A stretch of 64,000 bases of DNA from Bacillus sp. es.034 (GTDB lineage: Bacteria; Bacillota; Bacilli; Bacillales; Bacillaceae_B): positions 2,206,001 to 2,270,000 of the forward strand of contig NZ_PDIY01000001.1 of the NCBI RefSeq assembly GCF_002563655.1. Direction: 5' to 3'. The notes below the pieces were generated by a model that worked only from the letters and a program-made list of their open reading frames with translations, did not search any database and was not told the DNA's origin. A program made the translations under genes and the position numbers. Positions within the stretch are counted from its first letter, which is position 1; the number at the start of each line of letters is the position of its first letter. Shown here in pieces: positions 10,775-19,551 of the stretch.

Positions 10775-10792
10775 TGAATGAATGGTCATTCA
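10775..10792. promoter_or_regulatory. FadR operator
   Basis: The 18-base sequence TGAATGAATGGTCATTCA is a perfect 7-4-7 inverted repeat (TGAATGA/TCATTCA) and matches the known Bacillus FadR consensus. It covers the predicted start site of fadR, so FadR should repress its own operon and be released by long-chain acyl-CoA. Confidence 0.88.
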
Positions 10793-10818
10793 TATTTTGT
10801 TAAGGCAGGTCTAAACTT

Positions 10819-11406
10819 ATGAAACGAAATAAACCAAAATACATGCAAATAATCGATGCTGCTGTTATTGTAATAGCGGAAAATGGGTACCATCAGGCAC
10901 AGGTGTCAAAGATTGCCAAACAGGCAGGGGTGGCTGACGGAACCATCTATCTTTATTTTAAAAACAAAGAAGATATCCTGATTTCGTTGTTTAAAGAAAA
11001 AATGGTTCTCTTTGTCGAAAAAATTGAAGAAGTTATTGCAGGAAAACAGACAGTTTCAGAGAAATTATTAGTGATGATTGAAAATCATTGTAGGATACTG
11101 TCGGATGATCATCATCTCGCCATCGTCACACAATTGGAGCTTAGACAGTCGAATAAAGATATCCGATTGAAGATCAATGATGTGTTAAAGGGCTATCTGG
11201 AACTGGTCGATAAGATCCTGATCAGCGGGATCGAATCAGGCGAGTTCTCAAGTGATCTGAATGTTCGCCTCGCCCGCCAAATGATCTTTGGTACACTGGA
11301 TGAAATGGCGACAACATGGGTAATGAACGATCAGAAATACGACTTAGTCGAACAAGTCCCTGCTATTCATAAGCTATTGCTTCATGGATGCGGAGGCAGG
11401 AATTAA
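10819..11406 (+). CDS. fadR: TetR-family fatty acid degradation repressor FadR
   Basis: 195-residue TetR-type repressor. The N-terminal helix-turn-helix runs from about residue 8 to 55 (AAVIVIAENGYHQAQ, then IAKQAGVADGTIYLYFKNKEDIL); the rest is an all-helical ligand domain, in B. subtilis FadR (YsiA) binding long-chain acyl-CoA. ATG at 10819 with AAGGCAGG upstream. Its operator overlaps its own start site, and fadB-etfB-etfA follow in the same direction, which supports the assignment beyond the generic family match. Confidence 0.92.
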   Translation: MKRNKPKYMQIIDAAVIVIAENGYHQAQVSKIAKQAGVADGTIYLYFKNKEDILISLFKEKMVLFVEKIEEVIAGKQTVSEKLLVMIENHCRILSDDHHLAIVTQLELRQSNKDIRLKINDVLKGYLELVDKILISGIESGEFSSDLNVRLARQMIFGTLDEMATTWVMNDQKYDLVEQVPAIHKLLLHGCGGRN

Positions 11407-11427
11407 ACTAGTTTAGGGGGATTAGAG

Positions 11428-12198
11428 ATGGAAAGTTTATCATGGGTCTTAGAGGGACAGGTTGCAACCGTCCTGATTCAAAGACCTCCCGCAAATGCAC
11501 TCGCAAGTGGACTCATCAAGGAAATCGACGCGGTTCTTGATGAACTTGAAACCAATTCGGATGTCCGGGTGATCTTACTGAAAGGTGAGGGACGCTTCTT
11601 CTCGGCTGGTGCCGATATCAAGGAATTCACGACGATCGAAAGTGGCGAAGAATTCTCCAAGCTCGCGAAAAAAGGCCAGGACGTCTTTGAACGTATGGAG
11701 AATTTCCCGAAACCGATCATTGCAGCCATTCATGGAGCCGCTTTAGGCGGTGGATTGGAACTTGCAATGGGTTGTCACATCCGTTTGGTGAGTGAAAATG
11801 CCAAACTGGGCTTACCGGAGCTTCAACTCGGGCTGGTTCCCGGATTTGCAGGTTCCCAGCGCCTTCCGAAGCTTGTTGGACGGGCGAAAGCAGCTGAAAT
11901 GCTGTTGACGAGTGAGCCGATCAGCGGAACCGAAGCCGTTCAATGGGGGCTTGCCAATAAGGCATATCCTGAAGACGAGCTTTTCGATAAGGCGAAAGAA
12001 ATGGCCGATAAGATTGCGAAGAAGAGCCCGGGAGCCATGAAGGCTGCCATTGAACTATTAAGTTATACAAAAGACGACCGGTTCTATGAAGGTGTTATGA
12101 GAGAATCGGATCTGTTTGGTGAAGTATTTGTGTCCGCGGATGCCAAAGAAGGTATTTCGGCGTTCGTTGAAAAGAGAGAACCACACTTTAAAGGCTAG
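11428..12198 (+). CDS. fadB: enoyl-CoA hydratase
   Basis: Crotonase-family enzyme that hydrates trans-2-enoyl-CoA in beta-oxidation. The 256-residue product shows the oxyanion-hole motif AAIHGAALGGGLELAMGC (about residue 97), and the segment LGLPELQLGLVPGFAGSQRL (about 127) with the catalytic glutamate region. FSAGADIKEF near residue 57 is the CoA-binding loop. ATG with GGGGG upstream, 21 bases after fadR. Named fadB (ysiB) by synteny. Confidence 0.92.
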   Translation: MESLSWVLEGQVATVLIQRPPANALASGLIKEIDAVLDELETNSDVRVILLKGEGRFFSAGADIKEFTTIESGEEFSKLAKKGQDVFERMENFPKPIIAAIHGAALGGGLELAMGCHIRLVSENAKLGLPELQLGLVPGFAGSQRLPKLVGRAKAAEMLLTSEPISGTEAVQWGLANKAYPEDELFDKAKEMADKIAKKSPGAMKAAIELLSYTKDDRFYEGVMRESDLFGEVFVSADAKEGISAFVEKREPHFKG

Positions 12199-12331
12199 AA
12201 TACATTCTAGTAATATAGTAAACTCTTATTGAAGGGCAGTGTTGAATATCGATGCTGCCCATTCAAAGGGGCTAAATTGTCGAAATCTTTTTAAGGGAAA
12301 GAATGTTTACATTATTAGGAGGGACTTACGA

Positions 12332-13105
12332 ATGAACATCTATGTACTTTTGAAAAGAACGTTTGATACTGAGGAGAAAATTTCGATCCAAAACGGTCAA
12401 ATTGCCGAAGACGGAGCTGAATTTATCATAAATCCTTACGATGAATATGCAGTCGAAGAAGCAATCCAAGTCCGTGATGCGCATGGCGGCGAAGTGACAG
12501 TGGTAACTGTCGGCGGGGAAGAAAGCGAAAAGCAATTGAGAACGGCTTTAGCAATGGGTGCTGATAAAGCAGTCCTTATCAATACAGAGGATGATCTTGA
12601 TCATGGAGATCAATTCACAACAGCCAAGATCCTTGCTCACTATTTAAAAGAGCAGGAAGTAGATTTGATTCTTGCAGGTAATGTAGCCATCGACGGTGGA
12701 TCTGGACAAGTCGGGCCACGTGTGGCAGAACAGCTTGATATTCCTTATGTAACGACGATCACGAAATTGGAAATCGATGGTGAAACGGTAACGGTCACGC
12801 GTGACGTTGAAGGGGATTCAGAGGTCATCGAAACGTCTCTTCCACTATTAGTGACGGCTCAACAAGGATTGAACGAACCTCGTTACCCATCCCTTCCAGG
12901 AATCATGAAGGCAAAGAAGAAGCCTTTGGATGAAGTGGAATTGGACGATATCGATTTAGACGAAGGTGATGTAGAAGCGAAGACCAAGACAATTGAAATC
13001 TACCTTCCACCGAAGAAGGAAGCCGGTAAAGTATTAGAAGGCGAATTGGACGCTCAAGTATCAGAGCTTGTTTCCCTTCTTCGCAATGAAGCGAAAGTTA
13101 TATAA
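12332..13105 (+). CDS. etfB: electron transfer flavoprotein beta subunit
   Basis: Small subunit of the FAD/AMP electron carrier that accepts electrons from acyl-CoA dehydrogenases. I place the start at ATG 12332, behind AGGAGGGACTTACGA; this gives 257 residues, the family length, and the N-terminus MNIYVLLKRTFDTEEK. The earlier in-frame codon at 12239 would add a non-homologous leader. The AMP-binding region IDGGSGQVGPRVAEQL lies near residue 120. Pairs with etfA 43 bases downstream. Confidence 0.95.
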   Translation: MNIYVLLKRTFDTEEKISIQNGQIAEDGAEFIINPYDEYAVEEAIQVRDAHGGEVTVVTVGGEESEKQLRTALAMGADKAVLINTEDDLDHGDQFTTAKILAHYLKEQEVDLILAGNVAIDGGSGQVGPRVAEQLDIPYVTTITKLEIDGETVTVTRDVEGDSEVIETSLPLLVTAQQGLNEPRYPSLPGIMKAKKKPLDEVELDDIDLDEGDVEAKTKTIEIYLPPKKEAGKVLEGELDAQVSELVSLLRNEAKVI

Positions 13106-13148
13106 GCGAGAGTCACAGAAATAACTAACATTCAGGGGGTATTTTAAC

Positions 13149-14129
13149 ATGGCGAGAAAAGTATTAGTACTTGGAGAAGTTCGGGACGGATCATTACGTA
13201 ATGTTTCCTTTGAAGCGATTGCGGCAGGTAAGACAGTATCGGAAGGCGGAGAAGTTGTCGGCGTTTTAATCGGCAAAAGTGTAAGCGCTTTAGGCGATGA
13301 AATGATCCAGTATGGTGCCGATAAAGTAGTGGTTGTGGAAGATGATAAGCTGGAACAATATACGTCAGATGGCTATTCACAGGCCATCCTGTCAGTCATC
13401 GATGAAGAGAAGCCTGAGGGAATCATCTTCGGTCATACGGCACTTGGAAAAGACCTGTCTCCTAAAGTGGCAAGCAAGCTCAGCACAGGATTGATTTCCG
13501 ATGCAACGGATCTTGAAGAAGCAGGCGGTAACCTCGTCTTCACAAGACCGATCTACTCAGGGAAAGCATTTGAAAAGAAAATCGTGACTGACGGAGTGAT
13601 CTTCGCGACGATCCGTCCTAACAACATCGAGCCTTTGGCGAAGGATGAGTCACGTACAGGAGAGGTTACATCCCTTTCTGTCGATATTAAAGATCTGCGT
13701 ACCATCATTAAAGAAGTCGTCCGCAAAGCGAGCGAAGGGGTGGATCTATCTGAAGCGAAAGTCATCATCGCCGGCGGACGCGGAGTGAAGAGTGAAGATG
13801 GATTCAATCCACTCAAGGAACTTGCCGACGTCCTTGGCGGAGCTGTCGGAGCTTCCCGTGGAGCATGTGACGCTGACTACTGCGACTACTCATTGCAAAT
13901 TGGTCAAACAGGTAAAGTCGTAACGCCTGATCTGTATATTGCATGTGGTATTTCAGGAGCTATCCAGCATTTAGCAGGTATGTCCAACTCCAAGGTCATC
14001 GTGGCGATCAATAAAGATCCTGAAGCGAATATCTTTAACGTAGCGGATTACGGAATCGTTGGAGACCTGTTCGAAGTGGTACCGATGCTGACGGAAGAAT
14101 TCAAGAAATTAAAAGTATCTTCTTCTTAA
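13149..14129 (+). CDS. etfA: electron transfer flavoprotein alpha subunit
   Basis: Large FAD-binding subunit of the electron transfer flavoprotein. The 326-residue product has an N-terminal domain similar to EtfB and the C-terminal FAD domain with [11 protein letters not shown] (about residue 200), [11 protein letters not shown] (about 235) and [11 protein letters not shown] (about 268) followed by [22 protein letters not shown] with GGGGGTA upstream. Last gene of the fadR operon; a terminator follows. Confidence 0.96.
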   Translation: MARKVLVLGEVRDGSLRNVSFEAIAAGKTVSEGGEVVGVLIGKSVSALGDEMIQYGADKVVVVEDDKLEQYTSDGYSQAILSVIDEEKPEGIIFGHTALGKDLSPKVASKLSTGLISDATDLEEAGGNLVFTRPIYSGKAFEKKIVTDGVIFATIRPNNIEPLAKDESRTGEVTSLSVDIKDLRTIIKEVVRKASEGVDLSEAKVIIAGGRGVKSEDGFNPLKELADVLGGAVGASRGACDADYCDYSLQIGQTGKVVTPDLYIACGISGAIQHLAGMSNSKVIVAINKDPEANIFNVADYGIVGDLFEVVPMLTEEFKKLKVSSS

Positions 14130-14186
14130 TCCCTTCATACGTTTACAGGAACGATTAAGGGGTAATAGAATAATATGAATACAAAT

Positions 14187-14225
14187 AAGGACGTAGCTGA
14201 ATCACGGGCTGCGCCTTGTTTTTTC
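14187..14225 (+). terminator. etfA terminator
   Basis: AAGGACGTAGC (14187-14197) pairs, with one bulge, with GCTGCGCCTT (14208-14217); a T-run follows. Confidence 0.7.
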
Positions 14226-14234
14226 TCCCGGGGT

Positions 14235-14259
14235 ATATTCCCTATTCAAACGGGAATAT
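14235..14259. promoter_or_regulatory. inverted repeat upstream of trxA
   Basis: ATATTCCC (14235-14242) and GGGAATAT (14252-14259) are perfect inverted arms nine bases apart, with near-matching flanks (GGT/ACC). It lies about 85 bases before trxA, in the promoter region. There is no T-run, so an operator is more likely than a terminator; the regulator is unknown. Confidence 0.4.
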
Positions 14260-14342
14260 TACCTACGAGCAGAAAGATAGCATCCATAAAAAAACGGTGA
14301 TATACTTACGTTACATTAAAAGATTTTAGGAGGCAAATATAT

Positions 14343-14657
14343 ATGGCTATTACACATGCTACTGATCAATCATTCACAACTGATACAAACTCTGGACTGG
14401 TACTTGCAGATTTCTGGGCTCCTTGGTGTGGACCTTGTAAAATGATCGCTCCCGTACTGGAAGAGCTTGATAGCGAAATGGGCGACAAAGTGAAGATCGT
14501 CAAAGTCGACGTTGATGAAAACCAGGAAACAGCAGGTAAATACGGGGTTATGAGTATCCCGACTTTAGTTGTCCTTAAAGACGGCGAAGTGGTTGACAAA
14601 GTAATCGGTTTCCAACCTAAGGAAGCACTTGCTGAACTATTAAACAAACACGTGTAA
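14343..14657 (+). CDS. trxA: thioredoxin
   Basis: 104-residue cytoplasmic disulfide reductase. The redox centre WAPWCGPCK is at about residues 25-33, and the cis-proline segment MSIPT at about 70-74. ATG at 14343 with TTTAGGAGGCAAAT upstream. A TATACT -10-like sequence sits at 14301-14306. It is followed by its own terminator. In B. subtilis uvrC comes next; here 9 kb of other genes intervene. Confidence 0.97.
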   Translation: MAITHATDQSFTTDTNSGLVLADFWAPWCGPCKMIAPVLEELDSEMGDKVKIVKVDVDENQETAGKYGVMSIPTLVVLKDGEVVDKVIGFQPKEALAELLNKHV

Positions 14658-14673
14658 GAAATGGTGATGAAAG

Positions 14674-14704
14674 ACCGGGGCTGAAGTTCAGCTCCGGTTT
14701 TTTT
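14674..14704 (+). terminator. trxA terminator
   Basis: ACCGG (14674-14678) and CCGGT (14694-14698) close an imperfect GCTGAA/TTCAGC inner stem; seven T follow. Confidence 0.85.
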
Positions 14705-14799
14705 GTATGCCTAACATAAAAGTACCACACCAAACCCCCAATTTATTGCAATGACCACCCCTAAATTCTTCACCATCATTAAAACTTTCAAAAAACTCG

Positions 14800-14828
14800 T
14801 TGACTATGAGAATCGTTCTCGATATAAT
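14800..14828 (+). promoter_or_regulatory. SigA promoter with internal palindrome
   Basis: TTGACT (14800-14805), exactly 17 bases, TATAAT (14823-14828). The spacer contains the palindrome GAGAATCGTTCTC (14808-14820), a weaker match to the Fur 7-1-7 consensus, so a repressor bound here would block RNA polymerase. Confidence 0.8.
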
Positions 14829-14839
14829 TTAAATGGAAT

Positions 14840-14854
14840 TGAAAATCATTATCA
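14840..14854. promoter_or_regulatory. Fur box
   Basis: TGAAAATCATTATCA matches the Bacillus Fur 7-1-7 consensus TGATAATNATTATCA at all but one defined position. It lies just after the start site of the lipoprotein gene. Confidence 0.8.
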
Positions 14855-14876
14855 ATTAAGTCGGAGGTTTATACAT

Positions 14877-16064
14877 ATGAGAAAGAGAGATTTAACGAAG
14901 ATTTTTGCAGCATTCTTATTAACAGGTTCTGTTTTGTCGGGTTGTGGAACAGATGAGAAGACCAGTGAAGACAAATCGTCTGCTTCAAACGATTCAAAAC
15001 AGGTTAAAAAAGAAGATGAAGCGGAACAAGCAGACATTGATTTCTCTGCCTCATTTGAAGAAGCAAAGGCTGAACTTTCAAAAGCGAAAGAAGACAAAGA
15101 AGTCGATTATGATAAAGTGACGTCCATTTATAAGGAAGACTTACAGGAGCTTGTGCAAAAACGTGATCAGGAAACGGAAGGGAAAGTGGATGAACATATT
15201 TCCACAGCTCTTGAAGCAGGTAAGGATGGTTCCCTTGATCAAGTCGTGGTAGCACAGATATTTGATAAATTAATGCAAAAAGTATTTTATACATCGATAA
15301 AGCATGAATTTACGGAAGTAGCGGAAAACTGGGGAAATAAAGAAGAAGTGAACGAGGAAATAGAAGAAGCAAAAGAATTCTATGCCATTTTAGAGCCGAC
15401 AGTTCAAAAGCGTGACCAAGCTTATGACACGAAAATGATTGATGCGATAAATGGTGGATTCAGTGAAATGGAGAAGGCGGTTGAAGAGGATAATGAGCTC
15501 GGCTTCCAATTAGGGAAACAAGTCGTGGATAAGACGCTCATGAAGACATTTTATCTTGCTGCAGGTGCCCTTCCGAACGGCTATGCCATGAAGGCGTCTG
15601 AAGAAGCGAAGGAAAATCCCGAAGCTGCAAAAGCCGAGCAAGCAGAAGGTTGGGCTTTCTACCAATCTCTTGATAGCTATCTATCAGGGAATGCCCCGGA
15701 AGAAGCAGAAATGATCAACACACAATTTGATCTGCAAACAGATGTGACATCCATCGACCCTGAAGCAGTGAACCATGCATTTGTTCGCGGTTTCTCTAAA
15801 ATCGCCATACACGAATATGAGGAAAGTGGAGAGAACTGGGGCGAAGACAAGGCAGCCATCACAGCCTTGGAAGGTGCACTGTTCATTGATCTTATCTCAT
15901 CAGACCTGAAGAGTCTTATGGGTGAAGAAGAATATCAATCTCTCTCAAGCGATGCTCAAAGCTACTTAGAAGCTGTTAAGTCACAGGATAAAGAGAAAGC
16001 AGAAACGCTCAGAACGAACATTCAAAACGTATTGAATGATGTGGTGGCGAAAGCGAATCTATAG
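14877..16064 (+). CDS. Fur-controlled lipoprotein with helical repeats
   Basis: 395-residue exported lipoprotein: positively charged N-terminus, hydrophobic core, lipobox ending at Cys23 (SVLSGC), then a low-complexity charged linker to about residue 55. The mature part looks all-helical and is built of about three related units (roughly 78-160, 161-260, 261-340), with VQKRDQ at 93 and 176, and HEFTEVAENWG at 143 matched by HEYEESGENWG at 312. The units resemble the exported FTR1 partner encoded at 20423-21172. The start ATG 14877 follows TCGGAGG. The Fur box suggests a role in iron acquisition; conserved His/Glu could bind metal. I do not recognise a named family. Confidence 0.8.
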   Translation: MRKRDLTKIFAAFLLTGSVLSGCGTDEKTSEDKSSASNDSKQVKKEDEAEQADIDFSASFEEAKAELSKAKEDKEVDYDKVTSIYKEDLQELVQKRDQETEGKVDEHISTALEAGKDGSLDQVVVAQIFDKLMQKVFYTSIKHEFTEVAENWGNKEEVNEEIEEAKEFYAILEPTVQKRDQAYDTKMIDAINGGFSEMEKAVEEDNELGFQLGKQVVDKTLMKTFYLAAGALPNGYAMKASEEAKENPEAAKAEQAEGWAFYQSLDSYLSGNAPEEAEMINTQFDLQTDVTSIDPEAVNHAFVRGFSKIAIHEYEESGENWGEDKAAITALEGALFIDLISSDLKSLMGEEEYQSLSSDAQSYLEAVKSQDKEKAETLRTNIQNVLNDVVAKANL

Positions 16065-16070
16065 TTTATT

Positions 16071-16151
16071 GGGTTGACCCGTGCGTAAAGTCCATCCTTC
16101 AAGTTCTGCTTGGGGGATGGTGCTTTTTGCACATTGGGGTCAACCCTTTTT
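16071..16151 (+). terminator. large branched terminator after the lipoprotein gene
   Basis: GGGTTGACCC (16071-16080) pairs perfectly with GGGTCAACCC (16137-16146), enclosing TCCATCC/GGATGG (16091-16097, 16115-16120) and a GTGC/GCAC pair. A T-run follows. It acts as a terminator; the size of the loop (56 bases) is unusual. Confidence 0.75.
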
Positions 16152-16217
16152 CACTTTCTCACTTATGTGAGGTACAATATAGAAATGATTAAATCGTAAT
16201 GTACGAGGTGTAAGGAA

Positions 16218-17171
16218 TTGAAGATTATTGTTACAGGAGGGGCCGGGTTCATCGGATCCCATCTATCCAGAAAGCTCATTGAAGAGAAACACGAGCTGTT
16301 GATCGTAGACAGCTTTCATCCCTATTATTCACCTGAAAGAAAAAAGAGGCAGTTGTCCTTTGTGAGGGAAATGGGTTCATTTCGCTTCGTCCAAAAGGAT
16401 TTACTACTGGATGAACAGGAATTACAAGAAGTATTCCATGATTTTAAAGCCGATTGTGTCGTCCATCTGGCGGCGATTCCAGGCGTTTCCCATTCCTTGC
16501 GTGTCCCGAATGAATATGTCGATTATGACATCAAAGCGACGATCAACACGCTGCGGATGGCGGGGGAGAGCGGCATCCGTAAATTTGTCTTCGCTTCTTC
16601 TTCCTCCGTCTATGGAAATACCGATCACAAGCCATCTAAAGAAGATGACGCAACGGGTGAGGTAGTATCTCCTTATGCCGCTGCAAAGTACAGTGCCGAA
16701 TCGTTCTGTAAAGCCTATGCGTCCATTTATGGAATGGACTTGACGATCCTTCGTTTCTTTACGGTCTATGGGCCATGGGGCAGACCCGACATGGCGATCT
16801 ATTCTTTCATCAAAAAGCTCATGGATGGTGGGGAAATTCCGATATATGGACTGGAGAATAAGAGGGACTATACGTACATAGATGATATTGTGGATGGTAC
16901 ATACAAGGCAATCAGAAGTGAAGAGTCGGGAACGTTTAACCTCGGGAATGGTTCGCCGATTTCAATGGAGAGATTGGTAAATGAACTGAGAACACACTTC
17001 CCTTCCCTTAATCTTCGCGTCACGGATAGAAGAGTAGGGGATGTGACATCTACCTGTGCAGATAGTAGGAAGGCAAAAGAAACCCTTGGCTATTCTCCTT
17101 CCGTCTCCTTTGAAGAAGGAATAAAAAGAACGGTTCAATGGATGAAAAAACATGAACAAAACGTTCTATAA
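16218..17171 (+). CDS. NAD-dependent nucleotide-sugar epimerase/dehydratase
   Basis: 317-residue extended short-chain dehydrogenase of the GalE/UDP-glucuronate epimerase type. The Rossmann motif GGAGFIGSHL is at residues 7-16, the catalytic Ser region SSSSVYGN at about 127, the YxxxK pair in SPYAAAKYSAE at about 151-161, and RFFTVYGPWGRPDMA at about 178. It should interconvert a UDP- or other NDP-sugar at C4 in the cytoplasm. TTG start at 16218 behind GAGGTGTAAGGA. First of four overlapping genes; the substrate cannot be read from the sequence. Confidence 0.85.
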   Translation: MKIIVTGGAGFIGSHLSRKLIEEKHELLIVDSFHPYYSPERKKRQLSFVREMGSFRFVQKDLLLDEQELQEVFHDFKADCVVHLAAIPGVSHSLRVPNEYVDYDIKATINTLRMAGESGIRKFVFASSSSVYGNTDHKPSKEDDATGEVVSPYAAAKYSAESFCKAYASIYGMDLTILRFFTVYGPWGRPDMAIYSFIKKLMDGGEIPIYGLENKRDYTYIDDIVDGTYKAIRSEESGTFNLGNGSPISMERLVNELRTHFPSLNLRVTDRRVGDVTSTCADSRKAKETLGYSPSVSFEEGIKRTVQWMKKHEQNVL

Positions 17172-18084
17172 GTTCGCAAAGAATGCTGTTAGATTCGTAT
17201 TAATGGGTCTTTTCTTCATCCTGGTCGGCTTCTATTTTGACAAAGAGTTTATGATGGAAGCCATCGGGCAGATGCTAAAGCATCCATTTATCCTGCTCAG
17301 TGTTTTGGGAATCTATTTTTTATCCTTTTTACTGAAAGGGATGGCGTGGAAAATCTACCTGAATGAACATGTGCGATTATCAAGCTGTTTAATCGGTTTG
17401 TTTTACAGCTTGTTGTTTAATCATCTGTTTCCATTGAAGGTAGGAGACGGGCTGCGGGTTATGGTGATGAATCAGCGTGAAAAGCAAATCAGTGTAGCAC
17501 GTTCGTTTCATTCTGTATTCGTTTTGCGAGTGATGGATATTTTATTTCTCATGATTCTGGCAGGGATCGGCCTGCTGATTATTCCGCTGCCACTAAAACT
17601 GCCAGGTTTATACTCGATTGGATTGGTCGGGTGTGCCGTATTGATAGGGGTACTTCTCCTCAGGTATGTCGCTTCCGACTTTCTCTCAGGGCAGCTCAGT
17701 ATGCTGAAAACTGCCTTATCAGGGGGCAGGGGGCTCATGGTCATCACCCTTGTATTCTTGAGCTGGATATTGGAAGGGGCCATTCTTTACGGCGTGTCCA
17801 TGGTCATGCTTGAACCCCTATCTATGGGGAAAGCGGTTTGGGTCAACAGTGTGACGATCATCGGCCAGTTATTTCAATTTGCCCCTGGAGGAATTGGTAC
17901 GTATGAATCGGTCATGAGCTATACATTGCTTTCTGCCGGTATCCCACTTGGCATAGGTCTTTCCATGGCGATCGTGAGCCATGGGTTAAAGTTTATATTT
18001 TCCTTTATAGTAGGAGGAATCGTAATTGCTGTATCTCCGGTTTCCTTCAAAAATGTGAAACGTTGGAGCAGGATGAAAGGATGA
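17152..18084 (+). CDS. flippase-like (UPF0104/LPG-synthase TM-domain) membrane protein
   Basis: 310-residue polytopic membrane protein with about eight hydrophobic segments, of the family related to the membrane domain of MprF (lysylphosphatidylglycerol synthase TM region). Typical landmarks are LFNHLFPLKVGDGLRV (about residue 96) and QLFQFAPGGIGTYES (about 239). Relatives are proposed to move glycolipids or aminoacyl lipids across the membrane. The gene overlaps the epimerase by 20 bases and abuts the phosphatase-like gene, so translation is probably coupled. The transported lipid is unknown. Confidence 0.8.
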   Translation: MNKTFYKFAKNAVRFVLMGLFFILVGFYFDKEFMMEAIGQMLKHPFILLSVLGIYFLSFLLKGMAWKIYLNEHVRLSSCLIGLFYSLLFNHLFPLKVGDGLRVMVMNQREKQISVARSFHSVFVLRVMDILFLMILAGIGLLIIPLPLKLPGLYSIGLVGCAVLIGVLLLRYVASDFLSGQLSMLKTALSGGRGLMVITLVFLSWILEGAILYGVSMVMLEPLSMGKAVWVNSVTIIGQLFQFAPGGIGTYESVMSYTLLSAGIPLGIGLSMAIVSHGLKFIFSFIVGGIVIAVSPVSFKNVKRWSRMKG

Positions 18085-19551
18085 ATGAAATTGAAGAGCG
18101 CATCAAAATTTGAAAAAACGGCGGCCAGATGCTGGAACCTGCTGAATGAAGGGAGACCATTCACCCCTATTTTCGTAATAGGGACCATGACTCTCTTTCA
18201 TTTACAGGGGCTGCAGCAAGGGGAATGGTTTCCGTTCCTCATAAGCTTGCTGTTTACCTTACCTCTATTTATTTTGTATTTCTATTATGATTTTCCGTTA
18301 TTCCTGAGGAACTATTTATGGATTCCGGTCATCGGATATCTGTTATTCTTTGAATCACCCAATTTATCTCTGTGGGGATTCGGGATTGGTCTTTATTTCT
18401 TTTTCACCGTCTTTTTCTGGGGGACATTTTATTACCATCTCCGGATCGGGACGGATTGGCTGAATTTCACCCGATTTTGGAAACTGGTGTTGAAGAACAG
18501 TGACTCAACGAGCGGAAATGCCCAGGAACAGCTACCGAAATTCCTGCTGCTGTTAGCGGTGTGGGATGGAATGATGACGAATCTTGCCACCGGAGAACTG
18601 CTACCGGCCACTCATTATTTCGTATTTTGCGGTGCTGTATTCGCTTTAGCGTTCATTCTGCATCATTTCCTTTTTGACTGGAAGCCGAAGCAGTACGACT
18701 CCTTTACAACCGGTGAAGCGATGGATGAAGAGCTGACAAATGAAAAAGTGGTTGTCATCGTGATCGACGGGATGAGAAAAGAACGCTTCTATGAAGCGAA
18801 TACGCCGTATCTTGATAGATTGATGGAACAGGGGACCGAGTATTTGAATATGGAAACCGTCTATCCTGCAAGAACGGTTGTCTGCTTTTCGTCCATGTTC
18901 ACCGGTACGTATCCTAAGGAACACGGCATGAAATCCAATATGGTCTGGAAGCTCGGGATCAAGGTGGAAAGCATCTTTGATTCTTTACGGAAAGTAGGGA
19001 AAAAAGGGAAGATGCTGGGGATTGCCCACCTGGTGGATTCCTTCGGTAAAGATGTCGAAACAGTGACTGCCGTGATGCATAAAGACAAAGCAGATCGAAA
19101 TATTATCAATAAAGCGAAAGTCATCATGGAAGAACAGGACCCTGACTTATTCATTGTCCAATTGATCGGTACAGATCAAATCGGGCACAGCAGGGGAGTC
19201 TTATATGATGAATACATCGAAAAGATTGAAGAGGCGGATCGCCTGATAAGAGAATACGTCGAGTGGCTCGAAACGGAAGGAAAGATGGAGAACACGACCC
19301 TTATGATATGTGCGGATCACGGACAGGCAGATGGAATCGGGGGACATGGTCATCTCGATGAAGGGGAAAGATACGTTCCATTCTTCATGGTCGGCCCCGG
19401 GATCAAACAGGGAGAGAAAGTACAGGAGAAACACAGTCTCGTTTCCATGGCCCCTACCATCGCCCATTTATTAGGGGCGCCATTTCCGAGTCACAGCAGG
19501 GGACCTGTCCTCAACGAGGCGTTAAAGGAGCGTTGGAAGCAACATGAATAA
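18085..19551 (+). CDS. membrane-anchored alkaline-phosphatase-superfamily protein
   Basis: 488 residues: about five N-terminal transmembrane segments (to about residue 205), then a type I phosphodiesterase/nucleotide pyrophosphatase-like domain. Metal and nucleophile signatures are visible: VIVIDGMRKERF (about 229), ARTVVCFSSMFTG with the likely Thr nucleophile (about 261), GTDQIGHSRG (about 361), CADHGQADGIGGHGH (about 412). All metal-site residues seem present. It probably hydrolyses or transfers a phospho-group of a lipid or glycan outside the membrane. ATG start is one base after the previous stop; it overlaps the GT2 gene by eight bases. Confidence 0.8.
   Translation: MKLKSASKFEKTAARCWNLLNEGRPFTPIFVIGTMTLFHLQGLQQGEWFPFLISLLFTLPLFILYFYYDFPLFLRNYLWIPVIGYLLFFESPNLSLWGFGIGLYFFFTVFFWGTFYYHLRIGTDWLNFTRFWKLVLKNSDSTSGNAQEQLPKFLLLLAVWDGMMTNLATGELLPATHYFVFCGAVFALAFILHHFLFDWKPKQYDSFTTGEAMDEELTNEKVVVIVIDGMRKERFYEANTPYLDRLMEQGTEYLNMETVYPARTVVCFSSMFTGTYPKEHGMKSNMVWKLGIKVESIFDSLRKVGKKGKMLGIAHLVDSFGKDVETVTAVMHKDKADRNIINKAKVIMEEQDPDLFIVQLIGTDQIGHSRGVLYDEYIEKIEEADRLIREYVEWLETEGKMENTTLMICADHGQADGIGGHGHLDEGERYVPFFMVGPGIKQGEKVQEKHSLVSMAPTIAHLLGAPFPSHSRGPVLNEALKERWKQHE

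Noticed and set aside
12210..12331. Upstream extension of etfB from 12239 as the true N-terminus
   Set aside because: The consensus ribosome binding site and family N-terminus point to 12332.
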